Source: Megamerina dolium
Lineage: Eukaryota > Arthropoda > Insecta > Diptera > Megamerinidae
Direction: 5' to 3'
Length of the DNA stretch: 64,000 bases
Assembly (NCBI GenBank): GCA_963854835.1
Contig: OY978525.1
Coordinates: 88,675,807-88,739,806 of the forward strand
Translations under genes and position numbers: made by a program
Part shown: in pieces, positions 27,211 to 40,869 of the stretch
Position numbering within the stretch: the first letter of the stretch is position 1
Layout: each line of letters begins with the position of its first letter
The notes under the pieces: model-generated
What the model was told of the DNA's origin: nothing
Databases searched by the model: none
Seen by the model: the letters and a program-made list of their open reading frames with translations, nothing else

Positions 27211-30200
27211 TGGAAATCAAGAGTTGGCTATGGGGAATCTGCTTCATCGAAACCAATGATTATGAAATGGAGTTCAAAAGAATTTGTAAGAGTATAAGCA
27301 TTATCGCGCCTCCTGGTTAAAATAGGTGGTTACTGAAAAAGATGGTGCCTCGTGCAGCGTATTAATCAGAATTTATTAGAAAAAAACCTTTGTTAATTGA
27401 TATTATTATTAATTCATCAAAAATATATTAAAGGGGGTTAGACAAATCGCATTTTTTCGAAGGGTAACGACAAGTTACAAGAGCCTTTAACGAAATATAT
27501 TGAAGTTTTAAGAGATTATATGGAAAAATATGCATGCAAAAAATCTAACCATGGTTTATCATTATTAGGTGCACACTTTTTAGACGCAGCTCGTATATTA
27601 AAAGGAAAAGCTTTCGATCCACTCTTTTTGACAAGCTTTATTATTTAAAATCAGTAACTTAAAATAGTGATTATTTCATGAAAATAATATGGAAAAATGA
27701 CAAAATATTCTAAATGTCATAGAACACTAACGAATGAAGAAAGGAAAAACACTGCTCTATTAGAATTAATAAAGATGTCTATTTATTAAAGAAAACCAAC
27801 ACAGAAATTATTTCGATATCGGACATATAAATTATATTTGGGTTTTGTCTTTTTTACGTATAAATATAATTTCATTATTTTACCATACAAAATTCTCAAG
27901 ATACACACAGTAATGTTTTAACGAAGATGGCGATAAAACTGTTTCACCGAGTGAATTAAAAGGACTAACATCAAATGCTTAATACAAAATTTTCAATTCA
28001 TATAAAGAAATTTAAACACAAAGAATAATTTTTATTTCTGAGTAAAAATCAAAATTTATTATTGTACTCGGCTGTATCGGTTTCTGCTAAAAATATTTCA
28101 TTTTAGGTATTGCAGTAATTTAATTTTCTCATTAACATTTTAAACTTCCTAAATTTATTTTCTTTTGATAAATACTTGATTGTTATTAAATATTTTTCAC
28201 ACAATTTATTTATTTTAATTCATTTTCACTTTTTCACATTTTTTTTCTGCCGCCAATCAATTACAATCGCTTTAAAAAAATCAGTTTATTTACACACAAA
28301 TTAATTAGCTTCTACATACAAGTTTTGTTTTTCATTATTTCTTCTTTACTATTATAATTTTAAAATATTGTATTATCGTCTTGAGCGCTTTGCAAATAAA
28401 AGCCGTTCATTGCATCTGATAGTCGGATACAAACTGAAATTTTTGTTACCGAAATTCTCCATTTAGTTGAGAAGAAATACTCGTATACACACACACATAC
28501 ATATATATGTATGAATACAAATTTCCACAGTAACAACGACAATAGTGCGATTGTGATTGCGACTGCAATTATCGCTTGTTGTTGTTGTTGTATTGCTTGT
28601 TTGATGCTGCAACTAATGCTATCAAACCATTGTGTATTGTCGTGTGCAAATAACAACAATAATGCCTATACACATTACAATAATAGCAACTCCAACATGT
28701 ATGATATGAAGCAACAGTTTATGGAGCGAGCGTATGCTTCATATAGTGTGTTTAAATATCATACAGCCATTCAACCAAGCTAGTTTTCTTAACGAAGCTA
28801 TGCATAATTTATACATACGGTCGGTATGCATTTGTGGCGGGAAGTGTACTGTTTCCGGTCTTATATGTTTGTGTGTGTGTGTGACAATTTGTTTATTGCA
28901 ATATTGTAGCAACATGTTGATGAGGTGAGGAATAAAAATGTTGAAAATTTAGCACGTGTTTCATGCTGCGATCCGCTTGCTGACTAACGCTGTCATACGT
29001 ACAAGAGGGAATTAGCGTTGATTGGGTGTAGGTATGTATGTGCGTGTGTTTACTTTTTTTTGTGGTATTGCTTAAATCTACACGGTGAAATTTCCACAAG
29101 AAGTGGGTACGTATACGTATTGTGATATCTTACGCGGATATAATATTCCATTTGAAGCAAACATATTTATTTACAATAATAAATATTTTCTTCAAATTTA
29201 CTTTTTAGATATTGTTCTAAGAAAATAGAACTAATGACGTTTCTTTTTTTTTTTTCAACAAAATGTAACTTTTTTCCTGGCTTGTTGAATATAAATTTGC
29301 CTATTTTTATTTTTATTTGAAAAATTAACACGCATTTTTGTAGATGTTCTTTTTTTAAGTGTTACCTAATAAAAATAATACCTGCAAAACATAAAAATTA
29401 TATTATTATCTAAGCAGATATCATATATGTTGAATTATTTGAGAGCTACTCTTTTCTTCAAGCCATTTGATTTACCTAAATGGTATAATGGTATAATCGC
29501 CATTCATGCCAATAACACCAAAAGAATTTTATTAATTTACATACAGCCCTTTGTAAGGCATAAAATGAATATGCGTAGCAGAGATTGCCGGTGGGCCGCT
29601 TACTGGCAAGGCTCGCCTGATGATGATGTTGTTGACAGTGCTGTTGTTGATGTTGTTCGTCGGTGGTTGCTGTCGCCACAAATCACTCTTGAGTATGTAG
29701 CAATCAGTAGCAATTAACAACAATTTTGGTTCATAAGTAGTTTTTGTAAATACATATATAGATTTACGCATTTTCTTCTATATAAACTTCAAGAATTTAT
29801 AAAACTTCAATTGCCAATTCTTTAAGGATTTGATGAAATAAGTGTTTGCTAATCAACAAAGCAACTATTTTAAAATATTTTGTTCTGCTTCAAAAGAACG
29901 TCCAATGGAAGTATAATTTTACTTCCATGCTCCATCCAACGTTCTATTCTGTGTAAGGGCGAAAACATTTATACAAATTATACTGTTGAATATAGAGCTC
30001 ACATGATTCTGAGAATGCATCTCAAACAGCGCTGTACTTATTTGCCTCCTGTATGGCCAATCCAAATTGAAAATTATCTGTACTAAAGGAAAGGAAGAAA
30101 ATAGACATAAACTGACTCTAGAAAATAAGGTGCCACCCCTTGCCACCTACTTACAAATGGGGTCACAAATGTGAAACAAATTTGTATACTATGTTCATAA

Positions 30201-31019
30201 ACATTCCAAAAGAGGGGAATTGATTTTAAAAATATTACCGGTTTTTGCAGAAACCAACTTCGAGCATTTATTAAAGCCCAAAATATCTGCAAATACTTCA
30301 GAAGAAGGCATGTATATTTTTTTTTTTTTTTTGCTGTTAAAATGATCATACTATGTATTACGTAAACACTTATACCCATACATTGAATGAATGCATTGTG
30401 GCATGTTGCATGCTACAATGTATATACACTACATACCATATATTATATTGTACTATTTTATATCTATTGTAAATGTATGCTATTACATTGGAGCATTAAT
30501 TCAACATCAATAACAACAACAAGAATGATGACAGTGAACATATACATCCACATTTATACAGCGATGGTCATATAATTAGCACATGCATGTTGCATGTTCA
30601 TACTTTTTTCCTTCTTATTTTACTATTTTCATTTTAATCCTTTATATAAATGTAGCGAATCCCTAACTTTAAAATGTATGGATTTTTTCTGAATTCTATC
30701 TTAAATTTATTTCTTTATCTTCGCCCAGTATTAAATTGGAGTGAATATAGAATATAGCACATATAAAAAATAAAAGATATACCCTCGTCTACAATTCTGT
30801 TTTTTAAGTACCTTAAAGAAGAATTTACTTGCTCTGTAAGAATATTACCTGTGCCACAATTGTGTAAATATGTATAAAGTCTTTGGGTTGAGCATAAAGA
30901 CTTCATTAAAAATGTAAAATAAAAACGTACAAAGCATACGTCAACAACTTTTGCTACTGCGGTGGAAAATATATAGCATAAACTCACGTCTTCCATTATT
31001 CCAATATATTAGTTACAAT
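27211..31019. other. AT-rich spacer with triplet runs, no gene seen
   Basis: A GTTGTTGTTGTTG run lies near 28580-28595 with AACAAC at 28650-28665. GATGATGATGTTGTTG is near 29618-29655. A short hairpin, GGAAGTA-TAATTT-TACTTCC, lies at 29907-29927. The frames at 28360-28783 and 29427-29771 come from these triplets. The 27440-27650 stretch has weak open character but no recognisable product. Confidence 0.5.
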
Positions 31020-31069
31020 TCATTCGGAACCAAAGACACCATCTTTCTGAATTTTTAATAATGCCCCTG

Positions 31070-31611
31070 ACATCTATGGGTGCTAGCTCAGTAGTATCTG
31101 TAAAAAAGGCACTCCCTAATAGTGTATGCCTTCTCATCTTTCACGTCTAGGCAGCTGCGACAAAAATCGTTAGACGATAAACCAATCCTGGTAGCATGCC
31201 TACCCAGAAGCTAGTGGCCCGTGAGTACGGCGACTACATCACTAATAGTTTTCCTACTCATTGACAACAGTGAACGGCTTCTTCCATTGTCAAGAGTTGG
31301 CCAGATTTTCCTAGTGGTAACAAAAGTGCTCTCATCCCGCCATCTTCTGTTGGCTATAGTGAAGAAATGTTGTGTTACAAGAAGCCTGCATGTTGCAAGC
31401 GGAATTCCTGCTTGATGAGATGGATGGATCTCTGGCAGCCTAATACCCGATTTAGCCAATTCATCTGCTTCATAGTTCCCTGGAATATCCCTATGCCAAG
31501 GTACTCATACAATGTGTACATTGTAGTGTTCGTTAAGAGCTGAGCGGCATTTAAGGGCAAGTGCCGACCACGAAGTATAGCCATGATACGATTGTAGGAC
31601 TCATCCCCCAT
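31070..31611 (-). pseudogene. LOA-type ORF2 RNase H and C-terminal relic
   Basis: Using two frames, HIVWVPWHRDIPGNYEADEL is read at 31455-31530. It is the final RNase H motif, with the usual Gly replaced by Trp. Next come AKSGIRLPEIHPSHQAG, WPTLDNGRSRSLLSMSR, VLTGHWLLGRHATRIGL and DFCRSC, the Cys-rich end of such proteins. The protein is dead because of the frame break near 31460 and the missing reverse transcriptase. Confidence 0.75.
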
Positions 31612-32108
31612 CTTTTGCCTATGGCTTTCTTATAGAAATAGAGTGCTGCTGTTGCTTTACGAACCCTTTCCTCCGTGTTTGGTTTCCTAGCTTTAGGCTA
31701 GTTCTCCCAATTCTAGGTAAGATATAAATAGATATATGTTTATGTCGCATTTAGTTCTACTAGCATTAACATTGGGAGTTCGGTCTAGGCTGTCCTCCAA
31801 ACAACCTGGAAAATTGGTATCGGTTAGTACCCGAAGAATTTCCATTCTTGAAGTAGTTCATTCACCATCCCCCTTCATAATTAAGCTGGGTATAACTGGA
31901 TTCGTTGCGTGAATCTTTCATAGGCGGCTTGCCTCTGAAATTCCCTCTATGTTACTGCAAAAGTCATCCCATAATGGTCTTTTTGCTTTTCTTATCGCCT
32001 TTTTAAACATCCGTAATCTCTTCTTATAGGGTTGCCACTGATGAGTGATTTTGGATCGATTAAATTTCTGTCGACCACCACGGAGGTCTCCTCTTCTTTT
32101 AAGCCCTT

Positions 32109-32811
32109 CTAATTAAACATGAAGGATTTATTTAGGGTGACCCTATTCTTATCCCAATTTGTACCTTTCCTATTTAAAAATGGCTTTTCCCTTTGTGGCC
32201 TTATATGAAGGCGGAGGCTAATATACCTATGATCCGAGAAGGAGTGTTCTTTGTCAACCCTCCATTCCCTAACTAGAAAGTCCGAAGAGACGTTTGTAAG
32301 GCTGATACTTAAAACCACCTTCCTATTACAGGTAATAAAGGTCGGTCCTGTACCCATGTTTGAGAGAGTCAAGTTAGAACTAATAATATATTCAAAAAGT
32401 GATTCACCTCGATCATTGATGTCTGAACTGCCTCAGCATCTGTTCACATCACCAGATTCGCCTGGCGTTTCTTCGCCTAACGAACCGCCTTCCTTATTAT
32501 GGGGTGAGGTGGGAGCTCAAAGTGCTCGTGAGCCATATACGCACACATCACATCACGCAATGGTCACAGTATCCTTGTCGCTATAATCAGATAAATAAAA
32601 TACATGATCGAGGCTTACCTGCGTTTTGAACGTAGTATAATCCATAGATTGGGGATCTTAGTCCGCGCATCTTGTCATCCAGGACCCACTGTTCCTGAAT
32701 TCGAATAATGTCCTCCGATGTATCACTTAGGCGAAGGACAAGAGCAGCAGAAGCTGCTATAGAATGGTGCAGGTCGATGACGTCATATCGATGACCTCGG
32801 CATCGCTGCAT
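32109..32811 (-). pseudogene. LOA-type ORF2 endonuclease relic
   Basis: Starts with DLHHSIAASAALVLRL at about 32730-32785. The catalytic Glu motif follows as IIRIQEQW near 32685 (QEPW in relatives), with GLYYVQNAGKPRSCIL near 32600. After a disrupted stretch the domain end is clear: VDKEHSFSDHRYISL at about 32220-32265 keeps the SDH catalytic triplet. Frameshifts lie between about 32390 and 32590. Confidence 0.7.
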
Positions 32812-33484
32812 AGTAGGTCGTCCTCATCCACTGTGCTGACTTCCACATTTCGAAAGAGGTAGCAAACCATCTCAGACGTTGACAGCGTATCGCTGTCTCC
32901 GTCACACGACATGTCCTCCACTGGAGCCGAACCTTCTTGCATATCCCCTGGTTTTGGACCTTCTTTTCCTGTGTCTTTCTCAGAATGATTTGGGAAAACC
33001 ATAGCTTATCACTCCTTTCTGTTCGGAGAGAGGTGCTAAGGATTGCTCATTCAAGACCACTATCTTGTATTCTCTTTGGCTCCTCCCACCTTCTCTACCC
33101 TCCAATCGTCTGTGGAAGGGAAAGATTTGCAAGCCGTATATGGTCCAAGATGTCCTTAGAATCTGACGGATCTGCTGGAATCCAGGTGCGTGAATTGAGT
33201 CTATTGGGGATCTGCTCCCTAGAAACGCCCACAAGCCGTGCGTTAGTCCAGACCTCCCCAACATTCGCGATGGTCTCTCTGAAGAGATCTGCCAATCGCT
33301 GATCCGCGAAGGACATTACTTTGATGCGTCCTTGATGCCATCCGGCATCTCTGCAGAAAACGACAGGGCTAGAGTTCCTCGCCAGGATATCCCTGTATAT
33401 TCGAAGGCGACTCATCTGCGCTAGACGCCATTGCCCAAATGGAAGTGCTGTATCTTCATGGTTCCTACGTATCAATGATGACAA
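32757..33484 (-). pseudogene. LOA-type ORF1, C-terminal part, frameshifted
   Basis: The reading GWHQGRIKVMSFADQRLADL, then WIPADPSDSKDILDHIR and VVLNEQSLAPLSEQKGVISY, is typical of the ORF1 product of LOA-like elements. I recall this as a DUF4780-type domain, but could not check. An acidic tail (VDEDDLLCSDAEVIDM) ends at 32757. It is split over three frames at about 33095 and 32990. It overlaps the start of the ORF2 relic. Confidence 0.7.
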
Positions 33485-33490
33485 GGATAA

Positions 33491-36479
33491 GGTGGTCCTT
33501 TATATGCTTTGTATCCGACCGCACAAAATTCTGACCTAAACTCCATGGATTAGGATTGTAATTACTAATTGAATTAATCAATTTAAAAATACTTTGCATA
33601 GAAAATGTATTTTAAATTAATGTGCTATTTGTTTGTCCATTACTGTATGTATGTACACATGTATGTAGTCAGTCTTTGAGGAATACAAATTCACTCATTA
33701 GATCTACCTCTTAGTACATAAATATATTTCGCAAGTGGCAGATTCATTCATTATTTGGAACTACAGGCAGTATCATTAGTTAGCTTAAATACTACATACG
33801 AGTAACAATAACAAAAATCTTCAGCATAATACTACTCGGACAGCACATGTATCGCAGGTATTCTTGATGCTTTTGTCGACGTTGTCTATGCAATTGCAAT
33901 GGCAAGTATACAATTGCACTGCATCAAGAAGAGTCGAAGAAATCCTATCAACGAATCAATATGCTTAATATGTGATAGACACGCAAATACTCAATAAAAT
34001 TCTTCGTCTATATATAATTGACTACTTTTTCGGTTTGAAATTGTGTACCGATGAAATGGTCACTTCCATATGTTATCCAGAATGAAGTGAGGATAATGTG
34101 AAAGGATGGATTGTAAGCGGGTATACATATGTACATGCAGAATGTATGTAGTATGTACTTACTTTGTATGAGAATCAAACCAAATGTTCGCTTTCATTGG
34201 TACAGCACTACTTGTACATACACAAATTTATACCAATGCATCGATGGAAGCAGGTGGGATAGGCAGGCTCTGTTAGTGACTACCTCATGTTGAGGTTGCA
34301 AATAACTATATGCACACGTTCCTAATCGTACCCAGTAGAAACTATTATGAGTCTATCGTATATAAATTCATACATTCAAAATGCATGACGCACTTGAAAC
34401 TTGTATATGAAACTTCATATGAAGGACTTGCATAATAGCATATGATTTCATTTGAATTATTTTATGCTAATTAATCAAAAATTTTATTAAGCAAATAATA
34501 ATAAAATTAAATTAAGCAAATAATAATAATATTACAATTTTGTTTAATTCAATTTTTTACTAAACGTTTAATCGCACTACTCGAATGCATGCAGATGAAA
34601 AAATAATTTTTTCGAGATACAATTCTATCTTCTCACATGAGAATTCTTATATGAGTAAGTTTTCTTCGAAAATTACTGAACGTTCCTACTGGTTAGTTAA
34701 TAATGCTTGTAATTGCCAGTCTCTCGACCTGTTCATTTGTTTTTGTCTATCTACTCGTCAAATTCATGTCCTATTCAAGCAAAAATTTTACATATATTCG
34801 AATATGCATTTGTATGTGAAAAATCCCGCATGTTTAGACACTCTGCACGCGAGTACATGGGTATATTCATTTTGATTAGATGGCTATAATCACTTAAAAT
34901 AAACTCCGGATAGAGCAGTAGGCACGATAACTTGAGCATAACTTTCATAGGGAAAGGAGTACCTACTGTCGATCAACCTCCACACCCAAACAGTGCAGGC
35001 AAGACTAGCTGCTCTACGAACGTTACGTATATATACAATAAACAAATGGACTTAAAGGCACTAGACAGCCGGCAAATAACCAAAATTAATTGGTATATAA
35101 TTAATAAATATAATTGCCCCTGTCTATATCCCTTGGGGGGAGCTGCTTATGTTCATAATATATGTTCTTAGGGAATACTCTACTTGTAATAACAGTGCCA
35201 CATTTTCCGCATCTACCACGCTCCTGCATAGTAAAAAGAGATCAGCCTAGACCGACTGTAAGGCCATTTTACATTATATTACTTTTTTCCATCTTTATGT
35301 TTATGCTTATGACTTGAAAGTTTGTTTGTTTTGTTTTTTTTTTTTCTACCCTAAATATCTCACAATTAGATCTAAATTATGACTTTGTTGGTGTCATAAA
35401 GAAAACGCTCTGTCTTTCATGTTTTTTTCCTTTACAACTCCTACTGTATACATACATATAACAAATATTCCATATGCTGCATAATATTGATGTTGTCAGT
35501 AATTGCATTGAATACGAAATCGGTGGTTTTTGTCAATGAGCAAAACAATGCACAATATGTTTGCACATTAATGATTATGCGAAAAGTACAAATCTTCTTT
35601 AATTGATACGAGAGACTTGACATTTGATAGAGATACATTAAAATTAATGGCTAATTATTTATGTGCACATGTGCAAATTGTTGACTATTGTTTCGATTGT
35701 TTCCATACCACACAAAGGTGTAATGTACAATACGTAGAAAAACTGAATAGACAGACAGACGAACATAAACAATGTATAGAAAATCACCTAATGACCTAAA
35801 TGGGTCGAACCACTTGTGAAAATTTAATATACATACTTGTTATGACCCGTTTTGTTTCTGTCGTTGTAGTTTTTGTTTTTTTTTTTCATTTAAATTCAAA
35901 CCGTCACAACATTGTAATACAAATGTAACTAGAAGAATACACGCAGTCGAACAATTACACAAGACATAACAGTGCCATTGCATTATTGTTGCGTACTTGG
36001 ATGTATGTACCTACCTATATACCCATGTATTAATTCTAAACACAATCAATCGTTTATTAGTCTTCTTTTTCTCCCTCTTCTTACGTTTACAACAAATTTA
36101 ACCATTAATTAAAAAATACCAGCTAAGCTAGTATTAGGCTAAAACCATGAGACGCGCGTTTGCATACATACAAGCATACACATATTTACATTGAAGATGC
36201 AAGCTAAAAAGAATACGTATAGTTACAAATATACGTATTAGCCGTGTGCAAATTTTGTAAACATCTTTTTTTATGTACTTAACATTTTCCTAAAGTTCTT
36301 GGCAAAAAAAAAACGTTTAGGTATGTAGATAGGTAGCGTGGTTGTTAAGCATACCTGTGGATTTAATATATGAGACTACCTTAAAAAATAAATGTGTGGC
36401 ACTTATAGTTCTCGTGGTTCAAAAGTAACGTAGTTCGCACTAATTTCCATTCCGATCATGTTAACCTACTAATTAAGCA
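33491..36479. other. AT-rich spacer, no gene seen
   Basis: A tandem pair of an approximately 23-bp AAGCAAATAATAATAA-type unit lies at about 34487-34535. GATAACTTGAGCA at 34926-34938 matches a word inside the CAGGGTATA repeat family, but the surroundings do not. Frames at 34585-34875 and 34932-35171 have no recognised domain. Confidence 0.5.
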
Positions 36480-36930
36480 GTTACCGGGCTGTTTTCCTTT
36501 TCCTTTGTAGTCAGATCACTTACAGTAGAGAGACCCTCCTCTGTGACTCTGGTTCTAGTCTGAAATACACTGCAATGAGCTGGTAAGCGGAAGGCTATAT
36601 TGGTACTTAATACATCCGCAGATAGGTCTACCCTACGTGTTCCCCCCATGTTCTCTGAATACTACCATGCATTTGACACCACAGCTTTATTAGGAACCGG
36701 CCACCAGAATAGAATACCATAAGTCAAAATTAGCCTAACCACGGCTGTTTATATCCAATGTATAATATAAGTTTTCAGTCCCATTTCGTTACCGTTGTCC
36801 TTTTGCACAAGTAGACCAACTTCATATCGTGGGACTGACCCCACGATCTTTATCACTAAATGACAGCGTATACAGTTTAAAGTACCAGGATTAACCTTAG
36901 GTAGCCGGTGATTTCTAGTAAACATAATGG
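36480..36930 (-). pseudogene. non-LTR reverse transcriptase C-terminal relic
   Basis: The minus-strand reading GLKTYIIHWI-stop-TAVVRLILTYGILFWWPV at about 36690-36790 matches the segment after the catalytic core in LOA/I-type elements. It could be a displaced piece of an element like the one at 31020-33490, which lacks this part. Several stops are present. Confidence 0.6.
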
Positions 36931-38557
36931 CACGTAGTTATTGTTGAAGTTAGCATCATCTTAAATTTAAAAAGCCGATAATAAGCTTAAAATTATCTGA
37001 ACATTTACCATAACTACAGGCAAATAAGTTCGGTTTTATTGGCATTATTCAACGCTTATTAACTCTTTGAATATATCTTGAATAATTTCACTGAGTGTAT
37101 CTGGAAATTTCTCTCTTACCAAGATACTTTCATATTAGCACATTTATGCGAGCAAACAGTCGTTGCTTTTGCTTTACTATTGAACCGATTTGAAAAGTTT
37201 TTAGGCTTTTTTTTTTCATGGATAAATGAAGCAATAAGGCGCACACAATCAACAGAAATGCGTTTATCTTAACCATGTACAACAATATTTAAGTTTAAGA
37301 ACGTTCTTCAAAGTCGGCCCTGTTAGAACAAGTTTTAGTTGCATGTACTAAAAGAACCTTTTAGGTTTCTGGGCAGAACTAAAATTGCGAGGTTTGAAAT
37401 AGTTTAAACCATGCTGGCTTTAAAAAAACATGTTTACCTAGGTATGAAAAAATTTGTATAATCTAAAAATCTGACACATTTTGTGGATGAAGCTAATGAA
37501 TGTGCATGCATACAAACAGACATGTATGAGCGAAAGGAAGGCGGAATTACCAAGGCAAATTAAAGCGATGTTTATGAAGACATTGTTGTAATAATACTTA
37601 AATTGCGGATGATTTACTAACATGCATACATGCATATGCGTGTGTACTCGCATATGTATTAATTAAAATGTCTCAAATGCAAACGTCAAATCAAGTCAAG
37701 CCCAAATCGGAATTTCATTGAATACATACTTAAATACTATACCGATACATACTCGTTATAGTAGTAATTTTTTATTTTTTCAATTGTATGGTATCAGCTC
37801 AGAATTATCACTTGGTTTGGCAACAACTAAATTCCAAGTTTTCAAATGTATACTTAAATTCATACACTTGTATGTGTATGTACGTACTTCTATATGTAGA
37901 ATTCAAATAACAACAGCAACAAATAGCAATCACAACAATTGTATGTAATAATAACAACAGCAGTTGCAGTATCAGTAGCTGCAAGAAATAAATCGGATTT
38001 TGCAGCTGCTGACTCAACCAATCTGCCCGTATACGTACGAGAACGTACGCCATACATATTATAGCAGCGTTGACAATGATGGTGGCAATCACGGCATTAT
38101 TGTGGCAATCATAAGGTTTTGGTAGTAGCTAGCTTGCAATCAGTTTATTCATGCTAATTAGTACAGTTGTTGCAAATACAATATCATTTATTAGGTACGA
38201 ATACGTAACCGTACGTATGTGCTTATATACATATGTATGACAATGTATCATGACAGTGCTCAAATGTCTTTGTTACAAAATACTCATATGTGTTCTTTTT
38301 TCAGAAATATAGGTATTATTCTTTGGCATGCTTACAATTTTCTTCGATAGGGTTTGCTTTTAAATGAGATTAACTTTCAAGAAGGTTGAACTCAACAACC
38401 GTAAGTTACTTATTGCTATCCACGACTGGGTCAGCAATTAAGTAATTACATATAAAAAGTCGATCATTTGAAATCTCACCTTGTCATTGTAAATAAGTAA
38501 ATTACAATTAACAACATATCAGACATTCAGACTTGAGACATTTGTTGTGTGACATCA
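36931..38557. other. spacer with TACATA and CAA triplets, no gene seen
   Basis: CAACAGCAAC and AACAACAGCAGTTGCAG runs lie at 37908-37985. The frames at 37438-38092 are repeat-derived. No host gene was recognised. Confidence 0.5.
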
Positions 38558-38559
38558 TA

Positions 38560-39688
38560 CCAGGCATACAAGCTTAAATACGCTGTTTGCTCGTAGATGG
38601 CGTTAGTGAGCATATTGAGCTATTATCGACTGTGCATCCTTTTTTTATGAGTTCGACATCTGTTTACATCAATTCGTAAACATCATCAGTGATTTCTAGT
38701 CTTGTCTAGTTTCGTGCCAGAAAAAGAGCATATGGGGAAAGCTCTACTTTTTTGCTTCAATTTGAAGAAATCTGCTTTCGTCGGTTCAAAGAAGGCCATT
38801 TTGACTTGAGTGACAAGCGTGAAATAGACCCAGAAAAGTTGAGGACCATGATTTGCAGGCTCTTTTGGATGAGGACGACACCCAATCGCAAAAAAGGCTC
38901 GCCGAACAGTTAGGTGTTACTCAACAAGCCATTTCTATACGTTTACGAGCCATGGTGAAGGTTCAAAAATCTGTAAAATGGGTACCCCATGAATTGAACG
39001 ATACGCAGATGGAGCGACTCCAAAACACATGCGAAATCTTGCTTGCTAGACAAAAAAGAAAGTCGTTCCTGCATCTTGTGGTGACTTGCGATGAAAAGTG
39101 GATATACTTTGAGAATCCTAAACGAAAAAAATCGTGAGTCGATCTCCAAGACCAAATCGCTTTGGACGCAAGACGATGCTGTGCGTTTAGTGGGATTGAA
39201 ACCTGGTGAAAGTGTCAATGCTCACCGCGACCACCAACAACTAGTGAAATTGCGCCGTGCTTTGGGTGAAAAAAGGCTTGGTTATGAATAAAGACATGAG
39301 AAGCTGATTTTTGTCCACGACAACGCCCCATCGCAGACGTCAAAACTGGTCCAAAACTACTTGGACACACTCAATTGGGAGGTGCTACCTCATCCCACTT
39401 ATTCACCAGACCTGGCACCTTCTGACTATCACCTGTTTTCGTCGATGGGTCATGCGCTCGCCGAACAGCACTTCGATTCGTATGAAGACGTCGAAAGATG
39501 GCTTGACGAGTGGTTTGCCTCGAAAAATGAGGAATTCTTTTGGCATGGTATACACAAATTGCCCGAGAGATTGGAAAAATGTACAGCTAGTGAGGGCAAA
39601 TACTTTGAATAAATTAATTTTTGGCTTTCTATGAAAAAAAAAGTGTTTTTTTTACCGAAAAACAGCGGATTTAAACTTGTACATCCGG
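38560..39688 (+). mobile_element. mauritiana-type mariner with both terminal repeats, inactive
   Basis: Imperfect terminal inverted repeats bound the element. The left one at 38560 reads CCAGGCATACAAGCTTAAAT and the right end, reverse-complemented from 39688, reads CCGGATGTACAAGTTTAAAT. Both flanks carry a TA target duplication (38558-38559, 39689-39690). The length is 1129 bp against about 1.29 kb for known mauritiana elements, which agrees with internal deletions in the transposase. Confidence 0.92.
38715..39612 (+). pseudogene. mariner transposase, frameshifted with internal deletions
   Basis: The N-terminal part starts near 38715 (FVPEKEH-type) and loses part of the first helix-turn-helix. 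From 38853 the frame is good: LQALLDEDDTQSQKRLAEQL, WVPHELNDTQMERLQNTCEI and VTCDEKWIYF, which keeps the first catalytic Asp. A stop at 39135 and a deletion/frameshift follow KRKKS. LKPGESVN is read at 39199-39222, then a TAA at about 39289 where Gln is expected. HDNAPSQTSK with the second Asp lies near 39317-39346, and PSDYHLF with the third Asp near 39417-39440. The proper end ASEGKYFE-stop is at 39612. All three catalytic Asp remain but the frame is broken. Confidence 0.9.
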
Positions 39689-39690
39689 TA

Positions 39691-40124
39691 TGCAGTTCAC
39701 TTTTCGATTTTCGCCAACAAAATGTACTCTAATTACTCTTACGTTCTTTCCTTGTTTTTTTTTTTTAATTTCTTCTTCTTTCAAACATCTAAATAGTGAA
39801 CATACACACACATCGAATATGTTGTAACATAATCTATTTTCGATCAAATGATCCAACTCAAAGAAACTTCCATATCAATGTAATCACCATTTTTCTAATT
39901 AAGTCAATTTTATACAGACAGTCAGGGCTAAGATTTGTTGTTTCTTATAAAACAAAATGTAATTACATCCTCTGAAGACAAGAAATAAAGACCTGTTTAT
40001 ACCAAAATTAGACAAGCATAAAACACAAAATTAGACAAAGATATTAAAATATTTAGAGATACATTAAGCTCAAGAAAGGCATTTATATGATACAGTTTAG
40101 TTACAACATATTGGACTTATATAT
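39691..40124. other. AT-rich spacer, no gene seen
   Basis: Nothing was recognised between the mariner and the retrotransposon fragment. Confidence 0.5.
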
Positions 40125-40555
40125 GGCTTCCGCGCCATATGTAAGGACAGGCATGATGAGAGGCTTGTAGAGCGTCGTTTTCATTTCTCAAGAGAGGGCT
40201 CGACTTCTAAATTGCTTACTTAGCCCAAAGTAACACCTTTTACCAAGAGTGATCCTTCGCAATATCTGCAAGCTGACGTCATTACTGGCGTTAATGCCGG
40301 TTCCAAGATAGGTAAAGCCCTTCACAACTTCAAAAGCGTAGTTATCAACAGTGACGTGCTATCCAAGATGCCAGAACTCTTTATTTGTTGACACTAGGTA
40401 CTTCGTATTGTCCTCGTTCCAACTCTGAGAATGATACACTGACTGTTCGCGTGTTCATGCCGATTATGACAATATAATCGGCATACGCCGACAGCATAAC
40501 ACTTTTGTTGAAGATAGTGTCATTATGTCGTAAAGCAGCAGCTCGTATTATTGTC
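40125..40555 (-). mobile_element. RTE-like retrotransposon fragment (copy 3)
   Basis: A minus-strand internal fragment, truncated at both ends, related to the elements at 17080 and 53262. It is the only copy here that still has the catalytic loop: the reading is AYADYIVIIG near 40470-40500, where the second Asp of YADD has become Tyr. It carries an additional deletion of about 32 bp near 40410, just after that loop. The DNA around the YAD codons is an inverted repeat (GCCGATTAT...ATAATCGGC). Confidence 0.8.
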
Positions 40556-40869
40556 GGACATTATACCCTCATAAAAACACGCACAAAATAACCTAATATA
40601 TCTAGATGGCAAGAGTCAAAATCAGATCAATAATATCTGTATCAGTCGAATGTGGCGAGGGAGTCTCTTAGACATTTTAGAAATTAAGAAAGCCCAACAA
40701 AAGAAGAAAGAGCAAAATCCTAGAATACATTTCAATGTGCATAAATTAAAAGACTCAACTTCAGCCACAACTTTTTAGAATGTCGAAAGTTCTACTCTTG
40801 CATCCCTCCGGCTAATACAACATCGCTGGAATGAGGCCTTCATTGGTTCTAGCGAAAGTGTGCTGGAAA

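Larger units (their letters stand above)
31020..33490 (-). mobile_element. LOA-type non-LTR retrotransposon relic
   Basis: On the minus strand the order is ORF1 C-terminal part, endonuclease and RNase H, which is the layout of the LOA/Bilbo group. Several frameshifts and stops break each part, and nearly all of the reverse transcriptase between endonuclease and RNase H is missing. Both ends are vague and no target duplication was found. The parts are listed separately. Confidence 0.75.

Noticed and set aside
29880..30086. Small frames around a GGAAGTA/TACTTCC hairpin
   Set aside because: The stem is too short (7 bp) and frames on both strands lack a domain, so nothing can be supported.
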